This document shows, in pieces, positions 1 to 5,493 of a stretch of 5,493 nucleotides of DNA; the first letter of the stretch is position 1, and every line of letters begins with the position of its first letter. The position numbers were made by a program, and so were the translations under genes. Below the pieces are notes generated by a model. It was not told the origin of the DNA and made no database searches. It saw only the letters and a list, made by a program, of their open reading frames with translations. This stretch comes from BJHL01 sp035299305. GTDB taxonomy: Bacteria; Planctomycetota; Phycisphaerae; Phycisphaerales; UBA1924. The stretch covers positions 1 through 5,493 of the forward strand of contig DATGWV010000141.1 of assembly GCA_035299305.1 (NCBI GenBank), given 5' to 3'.

Positions 1-517
1 GGCCTTTGTAGTTGATGGCGCCGACGCCGGACGTGCTGGTGATGAGTTGGCCCGCGCTGTTGCGGATTTCGAAGTAGTTGCTGAACTCGCTGGGAGAGCC
101 GGTGCCGCCCAAGCCCAGTGCGCCGGTGATGGTGACGCGGCTGGCGGTGTCGAGCGTGAAGCTCATTTCAACGAGGGATTCAGAGTTGGCTGAGCAGGCG
201 GCGTACCCGTAATCATCGCTAACGTAGCCGTAGGCCTTGCCGGTGAGGTGAAAGCCATTGGCGGTGAGGGTGGAGTTGTGTTCGACGCCAACGGTGGCGC
301 TGCTGCTGTAGCCGGGGGCAGAGCCATATTCGTTGAAGGTGTAGGTGCCGGGGCCGGCGAGCGAGTCGGAGTTGGCGATGGAGTAGGCGTACTCGTCGCC
401 AGCGTCAGTCCAAGCGGTGCCGTAGGAATTGAAGTCGGCGTAGTTGTACGAGATGCCGGCGAGAGCCGAGGCGGCGGAAGCGACGAACGAAGCGAAGGCT
501 GCAAGAAGGGTGCGCAT
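1..517 (-). CDS. Secreted Tyr/Ser/Gly-rich protein of unknown function, N-terminal part (C-terminus beyond left edge)
   Basis: The frame is open from an ATG at 517 to the left edge (172 full codons, no stop), so the gene is cut by the window. The first 20 residues form a classic Sec signal peptide: MRTLL start, an alanine-rich hydrophobic core, and an ALA cleavage site before Gly21. The mature part is rich in Ser, Gly, Ala, Thr and Tyr (14 Tyr in 172 residues), has one cysteine (Cys108) and almost no Lys. Alternating hydrophobic/polar stretches near 117-132 (MSFTLDTASRVTITGA) and 144-160 suggest a beta-sandwich, as in many extracellular proteins with a C-terminal sorting signal. The start is supported by AGGAG seven bases upstream. 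I do not recognise a family. A PEP-CTERM-type surface protein is a guess that needs the missing C-terminus. It is the downstream neighbour of the FAH gene on the same strand, but a 175-base gap and its own ribosome site argue for separate expression. Confidence 0.8.
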   Translation of the reverse strand, partial: MRTLLAAFASFVASAASALAGISYNYADFNSYGTAWTDAGDEYAYSIANSDSLAGPGTYTFNEYGSAPGYSSSATVGVEHNSTLTANGFHLTGKAYGYVSDDYGYAACSANSESLVEMSFTLDTASRVTITGALGLGGTGSPSEFSNYFEIRNSAGQLITSTSGVGAINYKG

Positions 518-523
518 GACAAT

Positions 524-530
524 GCTCCTG
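524..530 (-). promoter_or_regulatory. Shine-Dalgarno site of the secreted-protein gene
   Basis: On the minus strand the sequence CAGGAGC lies just before the ATG at 517, with AGGAG (525-529) seven bases from the start codon. This is the only strong ribosome binding site at any of the three visible gene starts, and it fixes the start that also yields a complete signal peptide. Confidence 0.75.
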
Positions 531-603
531 TGGGTCACGCGCTTGCACGCCCATCTCGTTTGATCGATGCGAGCGAGTGACGCATACATCGAAGCGCGCG
601 AGA

Positions 604-628
604 GCTTGCACGGCCAGTGGCCGCGAGC
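604..628. repeat. Imperfect inverted repeat (hairpin) in the gap between the FAH and secreted-protein genes
   Basis: The core CGGCCAGTGGCCG (611-623) is a perfect inverted repeat around a single central base. An outer GCT/AGC pair (604-606 with 626-628) can extend it with mismatches. It lies 65 bases past the FAH stop codon in the direction of transcription and 87 bases before the secreted-protein ATG. It could be a transcription terminator or a protein site, but no T-run follows on either strand, so it is not a standard intrinsic terminator. In GC-rich DNA a short palindrome like this can occur by chance. The rest of the 518-692 gap shows no gene and no convincing promoter. Confidence 0.3.
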
Positions 629-692
629 AAACTTCATTGAGTCTTTGTGATGTGGAGTTCGCTGAGTGGAGCGATGCGCAGCGAGTAAGAAG

Positions 693-1358
693 TTACGCGT
701 TCTCGACGGTGTTCTTGATCTTTCCGATCTGTTCGATTTCGATTTCGACCGTGTCGCCTGGCTTGAGGAAGACTGGAGGATTGCGCGCGAAGCCGACGCC
801 GCTGGGGGTTCCGGTGAGGATGAGCGTGCCGCGCATGAGGGTGTGGTCTTTGCTGAGTTCGTGCACCAGGGTTGCGACGGAGAAGATCATGTCGCGCGTG
901 TTGCCGTCTTGCGTGGTCGCGCCATTGACGCGTGTGATGAGGCGGAGGTTTTGCGGGTCGCGCACTTTGCCTGCGGGGACGATTGCGCCAACGGGGCAGA
1001 AGGTGTCAAAGCTCTTGCCGCGGTAGAACTGGCCGCCGCCGCCTTCTTTCTGCCACCAGCGAGCGGAGACGTCATTGGCGACGCAGTAGGACTCGACGCA
1101 GGTAAGAGCCTCGGCGAGCGGGACGTCCTTCACGGGGCCGCCACCGGGTCGCGTGCCGATGATGACGCCCAGTTCGCCTTCGAAGTCGACCTGCGGTTTG
1201 TCTTGGCAAACTTTGGGAATGCGGATGATGTCCCCATCGCCGCAGAGGGACGCGAGGTTTTTGCTGAAGACCATGGGGCGCGTGGGGATGTCGGCGCCTT
1301 GCTCTTTGGCGTGCTCCGCGTAGTTGCGACCGATGCCGAGAATGCTGGTGATGGGCAT
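693..1358 (-). CDS. Fumarylacetoacetate hydrolase (FAH) family protein, FAHD1/acylpyruvase-like
   Basis: A complete 221-residue protein, the usual size of single-domain FAH enzymes such as FAHD1. The family acts on C-C bonds in 2-oxo acid substrates (acylpyruvate hydrolysis, oxaloacetate decarboxylation, or catechol-pathway hydratase/isomerase steps) using a divalent metal in the cytoplasm. Visible motifs in order: GIGRNYAEHAKE (8-19), whose His16 and Glu19 match the His-x-x-Glu lid pair of FAHD1; FSKN (31-34); VDFEGELG (57-64), with metal ligands Glu60 and Glu62; ANDVSAR (94-100), with metal ligand Asp96; GKSFDTFCPVG (114-124), with conserved Lys115; and GTLILTGTPSGVG (177-189) followed by LKPGDTVEIEIEQIG (198-212). 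I chose the ATG at 1358 because the family fold begins right there (MPITSILGIGRNY). An in-frame GTG at 1409 would add 17 Pro/Cys-rich residues unlike the family. Neither start has a clear Shine-Dalgarno. The exact substrate cannot be read from sequence. The gene is divergent from pyruvate kinase. Confidence 0.93.
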   Translation of the reverse strand: MPITSILGIGRNYAEHAKEQGADIPTRPMVFSKNLASLCGDGDIIRIPKVCQDKPQVDFEGELGVIIGTRPGGGPVKDVPLAEALTCVESYCVANDVSARWWQKEGGGGQFYRGKSFDTFCPVGAIVPAGKVRDPQNLRLITRVNGATTQDGNTRDMIFSVATLVHELSKDHTLMRGTLILTGTPSGVGFARNPPVFLKPGDTVEIEIEQIGKIKNTVENA

Positions 1359-1393
1359 GGGGCAAGCGTACCCGGGCGGCACGCGGGGATGAG

Positions 1394-1411
1394 ACGGCAC
1401 ACACGGCACAA
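1394..1411. repeat. Two-copy 9-base direct repeat in the divergent intergenic region
   Basis: ACGGCACAC (1394-1402) is followed directly by ACGGCACAA (1403-1411), a tandem repeat differing only at the last base. It sits 36-53 bases upstream of the FAH ATG, where a promoter or operator for that gene would be expected. Such repeats can be regulator sites, but two short copies may also be chance. No convincing -35/-10 pair was found on the minus strand around it. Confidence 0.3.
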
Positions 1412-1492
1412 CCCCACCACTGTCACCGCGTGCGAGCAGGCGAGGTGGGCGTGATTCGCAGTCCGTTCAGCATCGGGGGCGCGAAGTGCCGA

Positions 1493-1498
1493 TATCTT
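1493..1498 (+). promoter_or_regulatory. Possible -10 element of a leaderless or near-leaderless pyruvate kinase promoter
   Basis: TATCTT matches TATAAT at four of six positions and ends seven bases before the pyruvate kinase ATG. Transcription from here would begin at or next to the start codon, which would fit the absence of any Shine-Dalgarno sequence upstream of 1506. No good -35 box is visible at the usual spacing, so this remains weak. Confidence 0.18.
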
Positions 1499-1505
1499 TC
1501 GCAGC

Positions 1506-3110
1506 ATGGAACAGCTTTCACCCGTCAATGACTCCGGCGTGACCGATGTCGCCGCTCCGAACACGCTTGCGTCGATCGTCGCGACGATCGGGCCAGCGAG
1601 CGATAGCCCGGAGAATGTGCGCAAGCTGATCGAGGCGGGCGTAGCGGTGTTTCGATTCAACTTCTCGCATGGCGACTTTGCGGCGCACGCGAAGCGGCTG
1701 GCGACGGTGCGCAAGGTGAGCAAAGAGCTGGGCGTGCAGATCGCGTGTCTGGGCGACTTGCAGGGGCCCAAGATTCGCGTGGGCAAGATTCCGGCGGGGC
1801 TGGGCGAACCGAGCCCGAGCGGCGGCGGGCTCGTGGAAGTCGTTGCGGGTGAGGACGTGGTTTTCAAAGCTGGCATCACCGACGCGTTTTATCGCGAGGT
1901 GGACAAGAGCAAGGATGCTGATGGGCGCGAGCTGGTGCTGCCGCTCACGTATCAGCAGTTGGTGTATGAAGTGGAGCCGGGGCACAAGGTGCTGATCAAT
2001 GACGGAGCGATTCGGTTGCTTGCGGTGGAACGTGATCGCGAGAAGGGTGAGCTTCGCTGCCGGGTGCGCGTGGGTGGCAAGATCAGCAGCAACAAAGGCA
2101 TCAACGTACCGCAGAGTGAGCTGTCGGCGCCGGCGATCACGGATCGCGACATGGAGTGCGTCGCATGGGCGGTGGCGAATGAGATGGACTGGCTGGCGCT
2201 GAGCTTTGTGCGGCGTGTGGATGAAGTGATTGAACTCAAGCAGCGGATTGCAGCGATGAATCATCCGGTGACGGGTGAGCCGGCGTGGATTCCGATTGTG
2301 TCGAAGATCGAGATGCCGCAAGCGGTCAAGAACCTGGAGGCGATCATCGAGGCCTCGGACGCGGCAATGGTGGCGCGCGGCGATCTGGGCGTTGAGATGG
2401 ACATTGCGAAGGTGCCGGTTGTTCAGAAGGAGATCGTGGAGTGCTGCCGGCGGCGCGGAAAGCCTTGCATTGTGGCGACACAGATGCTGGAGACGATGAT
2501 CGACAACGCGGTGCCGACGCGCGCGGAAGCGAGCGACGTGGCTAACGCGATCTTTGACGGCGCGGATGCGGTGATGCTGAGCGCGGAGACGGCGACGGGG
2601 AAGCATCCGGTGCTGGTGGTGGAAACGATGGCGCGAATCGTGGCGGAAGCCGAGCAGCGCATGCGCGAGAAGGAATGCAACTTCATGGCGCCGAGCCAGT
2701 ATGCCGATGCGCATCGCTCGACGGCGGTGCTTGCGCAGGGGGCATGGCTGGTGACGCGTGAGATGAACGCGGCGGCGGTGGTGTGCTGGAGTCAGGGAGG
2801 CGGGACCGCGCGGTATCTGAGCAAGAACAGCTTTCACGTGCCGATCGTGGCGTATACGAGCGACGAAGCGACGGCGCGGCGGATGAGCTTGTACCGCTGT
2901 GTGCTGCCCGTATGTTGCAAGCCGCCCGGGCGGGGCACGCTGAGTGACTGGAATGTCGCGCTCGATGATTATCTGCGAAGCCGGAACATCGCGAAGCGCG
3001 GCGACATGGTTGTGCTGGTTGCCGGGCGGCCCTTGGGGCATGCTCGCAGCAGCAACACGCTTGCGTTGTACAAGGTGGGCGAGCCGACGACGGGATATAT
3101 CGGGCACTGA
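1506..3110 (+). CDS. pyk: Pyruvate kinase
   Basis: Catalyses the last step of glycolysis, phosphoenolpyruvate + ADP to pyruvate + ATP, in the cytoplasm. The 534 residues are longer than the typical bacterial 470-480; the excess comes from about 20 N-terminal residues before the barrel and small loops near 95-110, 132-142 and 252-260. Order: first barrel part with IVATIGPAS (24-32) and FRFNFSHG (49-56; substrate-binding Arg50, Asn52, Ser54); GDLQGPKIRVG (83-93); B domain about 93-195; GINVPQSEL (198-206); PIVSKIEMPQAV (263-274), with catalytic Lys267 and Mg ligand Glu269; MVARGDLGVE (288-297), with Mg ligand Asp293; CIVATQMLETM (321-331), with Thr325; then the C-terminal regulatory domain from about 395. 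The ATG at 1506 is the only plausible start, since an in-frame TGA lies at 1452 and no other ATG, GTG or TTG that fits the family occurs between. There is no Shine-Dalgarno. Leu85, Gln86, Lys89 and Val92 match the K+-independent class. The C-domain has an unusual cysteine cluster (Cys465, Cys470, Cys471). Effector control cannot be read. Confidence 0.98.
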   Translation: MEQLSPVNDSGVTDVAAPNTLASIVATIGPASDSPENVRKLIEAGVAVFRFNFSHGDFAAHAKRLATVRKVSKELGVQIACLGDLQGPKIRVGKIPAGLGEPSPSGGGLVEVVAGEDVVFKAGITDAFYREVDKSKDADGRELVLPLTYQQLVYEVEPGHKVLINDGAIRLLAVERDREKGELRCRVRVGGKISSNKGINVPQSELSAPAITDRDMECVAWAVANEMDWLALSFVRRVDEVIELKQRIAAMNHPVTGEPAWIPIVSKIEMPQAVKNLEAIIEASDAAMVARGDLGVEMDIAKVPVVQKEIVECCRRRGKPCIVATQMLETMIDNAVPTRAEASDVANAIFDGADAVMLSAETATGKHPVLVVETMARIVAEAEQRMREKECNFMAPSQYADAHRSTAVLAQGAWLVTREMNAAAVVCWSQGGGTARYLSKNSFHVPIVAYTSDEATARRMSLYRCVLPVCCKPPGRGTLSDWNVALDDYLRSRNIAKRGDMVVLVAGRPLGHARSSNTLALYKVGEPTTGYIGH

Positions 3111-3137
3111 GTTGCAAGACGCGTGATATCAAGCGGC

Positions 3138-5493
3138 CTAGCGCGGCACGACGGTTGGCGCGGGTTCGATGACTTCAACGCGATTGGTTCGCAGATTCCA
3201 GCGGACTTGTTTGGCGCTCATCGGCGGGTCGTTCGCTGTACCGGCGACATCGACGAGGACGTTGCCTGCGCCTTGGGCGTCGAAGATGTTGGCTGCGGGG
3301 TCGTAGGAGAGCGTGGCGGCGGTCATCTCGCGGCCTTGGTTGCGGGCCCACACGCCACCACTTGCGAAGACGCTTTGCAACTGAGCCGCGTTGGCGGTCT
3401 GCGATTGACTGAACGTTGCGCGGAGCAACTGCGTCTCGAGTTCGGCGGGCTGTTCATCGGCGGATGCGCGATAGATCATGCGAACGCCGTCGTGCATCGT
3501 GGCGACGCCGGCGGCTTGCTCGAAGTCGGCGTAGCCGTTCCATGTGAACAGCGCCTGACCGGCGGGACCGGCTTGCGCGGGGTCGAAGGTGGCGCGGGTG
3601 CTTGAGGGTGTTGCTGCGCTTTCACTGGTGACGAGTTGACCGGCACCGCTGGCGCGGAGCATTTGCTGAGGAACGTCGGCGCGGATCGTCGGACTGCTGA
3701 GGGAGAGCAGTCGCGTGCGCAGAGCGGGGTTCTGCTGGTCATATCGCTCGCTGCGGACTTGCGCGGGCGTGCCGGTCGCGAGAATCCAAAGCACATCGCG
3801 ATCACCCGCGGGGGAGACCATTGAACCGGCGACGCCGGTTGCGGGCTGCGGCGCGGCACCATCGCGGCGCGGGGCGAGGGACATTTCGATGATGTTGGCG
3901 CTGGTCGTATCGCGCGAGGTTGGGCCTTGTGTCACTTCGACGCGAGCGTCGCCGTCGAGCTTGGCGAGGCCGGTGGTGTCGTTGAAGGCAAATGACTGGG
4001 TCCAAGTTGCGAGCACGCTGCGCGGAACCTCGCCGTTTTCGGCGTCTTCGCGGGAGCGAAGCGAGCCGGTGCCTGATGCGAGAATTGTCTTGGCGAGTCC
4101 GTCCAACGTGATGGTTGGAGAGGCCAGTTCGTTTGCACGCTGCACGAGCGTTGCGGGGGAGCCGACGAGTACGGCGTGCTGGTCGCGAGGCCTGGCGATG
4201 AGTTTGTCAGCGTTGGCGAGCACCCCGTCGCTGGTGGTGACGACGACGCGGGTGGTCGCGTCGAGTTGACGAGCTTCCACTTGGCCGCGATCGTCGAGGC
4301 CGAGCGCGGCGTCGAGTGATTCGGCTTGCACGGTTGCGCCTGCGGTCACGCCGTGGACTGTGCCTTCCGCGCGGACGCGCGTGGGTGACAGGTCTTTGGC
4401 GGCGATGTCAAAGTCGATTGCGATGGTTGAAGCAGCGAGCGAGTCGGCGGGCTTGTCGGGCTGCGCGATGGTGGCGAGTTGTGCCGAGCCGAGCATGCGC
4501 AGCAGTTTGAGCGTGGTTGCTTCGCCCGGGGCGATCTGCGGCGAGGCGAATGTCGCGACGACGGTGTCGGCGGCGAGCGTGCCTTGTTCGAGCGTGCCGC
4601 GTACGTCGCCCAGAATGTTGGCGGCGAGGAGTCGCGCTTGCGGGACGCCGTCAGGCTGCGCGGGGGGCACAACATCGAACTGGGCCTGGTCGTTCCATGT
4701 CAACTGCGCGACGGTGCGGTCGCCGTTTCGCTGCAGCATTTCGCCGGCGCTCAGCACGCGAGCGACGCCGGTGGCGAGATTGGCTTCGACGCGTGAGCCG
4801 GCGACGATGAACTGGGCGTCGTTGCGTGTCGCGGTGAGGCGGGCGCGGCTGTCTTCGCCGCTGGCCATGGCAACTTCGCGGCGAGTGGCGGCGTATTCGA
4901 GTTGTCGGCCAGCGACTTCGACACCTTGGGCCGGTGCGGCGAGTTTTGCGTCGGTGTCGCCTTCGGCGAGGACACGAAGGAGGAGGTCGTCGCGTTGCAA
5001 CTCGATGGGTGGTTCTGCGGTGCGACGGACGTCGAGCGGTCCCGTGAAGGCGAGGGTGATGGCGGTTGAAGGAGTTGCGGAAGTGATGTCACGCGGAGTG
5101 TTGACATCAGGTGTGGTGGGCGGAGTGACAGCGGCTGCGGTTTCAGTCGCGCGCGGGCTGGGCGTAGTTGATAGCGGCGGCGTGGGCGCGGCTGTTGATG
5201 TTGAAGTTCTGACACGGAGGCTTGTGCGATCAGGGAGGCGGTGATCGACGGTGCGGGCCCAGGCTTCGAGGCGGTCGCCGGTGAGCGTTTGGCCGGCGCG
5301 GGTGATTTTGACGTCGCCTTCGATGGTGATGGCAAAGAGGGTTTGTTGCTCGAGGTCGAGGGAGGCAGGACCACGAGCGGGCTCGGCTTCATTGTCGATG
5401 GCTGTGACTGGTTCGCGCGGTGTTGAGAGCGGCGCGGTGCTTGCTGGTGGAATGTTGGAGAGCGGGGCTGCCGGCTGGTCGGTCGGAGCTGAG
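3138..5493 (-). CDS. Large OstA/LptA-like repeat protein, probably periplasmic or envelope-associated (N-terminus beyond right edge)
   Basis: The frame is open from the right edge to a TAG at 3138-3140: 784 codons with no start in view. A TTG at 5000 is an internal leucine codon, because coding continues upstream of it without a break. Residues are counted from the first full codon (5490-5492). Residues 52-78 (core ITIEGDVKITRAGQTLTGDR, 56-74) resemble the opening strands of OstA/LptA beta-jellyrolls. A Pro/Thr/Ser/Ala-rich linker follows (92-142). Further LptA-like pieces are VLVGSPATLVQ (441-451) with ASGTGSL (472-478), and ILATGTPAQVR (570-580) with ASGAGQL (614-620), like the G-x-PA...GNA-x-L pattern of E. 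coli LptA. The end, VRWNLRTNRVEV (763-774), looks like a closing strand. There is no cysteine and little lysine, which fits an exported beta-protein. LptA forms the periplasmic bridge carrying lipopolysaccharide to the outer membrane. This protein is several times longer than LptA (about 185 residues), so its exact role is uncertain; a planctomycete-type multidomain relative is my best reading. It converges on pyruvate kinase with a 27-base gap. Confidence 0.72.
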   Translation of the reverse strand, partial: SAPTDQPAAPLSNIPPASTAPLSTPREPVTAIDNEAEPARGPASLDLEQQTLFAITIEGDVKITRAGQTLTGDRLEAWARTVDHRLPDRTSLRVRTSTSTAAPTPPLSTTPSPRATETAAAVTPPTTPDVNTPRDITSATPSTAITLAFTGPLDVRRTAEPPIELQRDDLLLRVLAEGDTDAKLAAPAQGVEVAGRQLEYAATRREVAMASGEDSRARLTATRNDAQFIVAGSRVEANLATGVARVLSAGEMLQRNGDRTVAQLTWNDQAQFDVVPPAQPDGVPQARLLAANILGDVRGTLEQGTLAADTVVATFASPQIAPGEATTLKLLRMLGSAQLATIAQPDKPADSLAASTIAIDFDIAAKDLSPTRVRAEGTVHGVTAGATVQAESLDAALGLDDRGQVEARQLDATTRVVVTTSDGVLANADKLIARPRDQHAVLVGSPATLVQRANELASPTITLDGLAKTILASGTGSLRSREDAENGEVPRSVLATWTQSFAFNDTTGLAKLDGDARVEVTQGPTSRDTTSANIIEMSLAPRRDGAAPQPATGVAGSMVSPAGDRDVLWILATGTPAQVRSERYDQQNPALRTRLLSLSSPTIRADVPQQMLRASGAGQLVTSESAATPSSTRATFDPAQAGPAGQALFTWNGYADFEQAAGVATMHDGVRMIYRASADEQPAELETQLLRATFSQSQTANAAQLQSVFASGGVWARNQGREMTAATLSYDPAANIFDAQGAGNVLVDVAGTANDPPMSAKQVRWNLRTNRVEVIEPAPTVVPR

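Noticed and set aside
163..522. A Pro/Thr/Ser-rich 119-codon minus-strand frame overlapping the secreted-protein gene
   Set aside because: It is shifted relative to the frame that starts at 517, which has a ribosome site, a proper signal peptide and a balanced composition. The Pro/Thr-rich product is an out-of-frame reading.
541..612. Direct repeat GCTTGCACG at 541-549 and 604-612
   Set aside because: Nine matching bases, 63 bases apart, with GC-rich composition. A near-identical string also occurs inside coding sequence near 4324, so chance is the simplest explanation.
1359..1409. A longer FAH protein starting at the GTG at 1409
   Set aside because: It would add 17 residues (MPCVPSHPRVPPGYACP) unlike any FAH family N-terminus and has no Shine-Dalgarno. 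The conserved fold begins at the ATG at 1358.
666..1454. A 262-codon open frame on the plus strand, opposite the FAH gene
   Set aside because: The minus-strand frame has the full set of FAH family motifs. The plus-strand product is Ala/Asp/Glu-rich without a known fold and is explained as an antisense shadow.
1518..3107. A 529-codon open frame on the minus strand, opposite pyruvate kinase
   Set aside because: Its translation is dominated by Arg and His with no recognisable motif, and it mirrors the pyruvate kinase gene almost exactly. This is the usual by-product of strong third-position GC bias on the coding strand.
3138..5000. Start of the LptA-like protein at the TTG at 5000
   Set aside because: The same frame stays open for 164 more codons to the right edge and includes a segment that looks like OstA/LptA strands (residues 52-78), so the TTG is an internal leucine codon.
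4360..5244. A 294-codon open frame on the plus strand, inside the LptA-like gene
   Set aside because: Its product is a low-complexity Ser/Arg/Ala/Val mix. The opposite frame is open for 784 codons with repeated LptA-like strands, so this one is a shadow.

Overview
The window looks like a chromosomal stretch from a GC-rich, diderm (Gram-negative-type) bacterium. Weak Shine-Dalgarno use, a bacterial-style secreted Tyr/Ser/Gly-rich protein and a large proline-linked OstA/LptA-like protein make a planctomycete, possibly of the Phycisphaerae, my best guess. That assignment is an inference from gene style, not from a marker gene. No mobile element, CRISPR array, tRNA or rRNA is visible, and I see no sign of recent transfer. 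The content is mostly housekeeping and cell-envelope genes.

Layout from left to right. (1) On the minus strand, 517 to the left edge: the N-terminal 172 residues of a secreted protein with a clear signal peptide and a good ribosome binding site; its C-terminus lies outside the window. (2) A 175-base gap with an imperfect hairpin. (3) On the minus strand, 1358 to 693: a complete 221-residue fumarylacetoacetate hydrolase (FAH) family enzyme, closest in pattern to FAHD1-type acylpyruvases. (4) A 147-base divergent intergenic region with a two-copy 9-base repeat. (5) On the plus strand, 1506 to 3110: a complete 534-residue pyruvate kinase with all main catalytic motifs and the residue set associated with K+-independent activity. 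(6) A 27-base convergent gap. (7) On the minus strand, from the right edge to 3138: 784 codons of a large, cysteine-free, exported-looking protein whose start is outside the window. It contains repeated OstA/LptA-like segments and a Pro/Thr/Ser/Ala-rich linker.

The FAH enzyme and pyruvate kinase are transcribed divergently and both touch pyruvate/oxaloacetate chemistry (pyruvate kinase makes pyruvate; FAHD1-type enzymes release pyruvate from acylpyruvates or oxaloacetate). A functional link is possible but not shown. The secreted protein and the LptA-like protein are envelope or extracellular components with no visible connection to the metabolic pair. The most interesting item is the LptA-like protein, which carries an internal duplication and is far longer than ordinary LptA.
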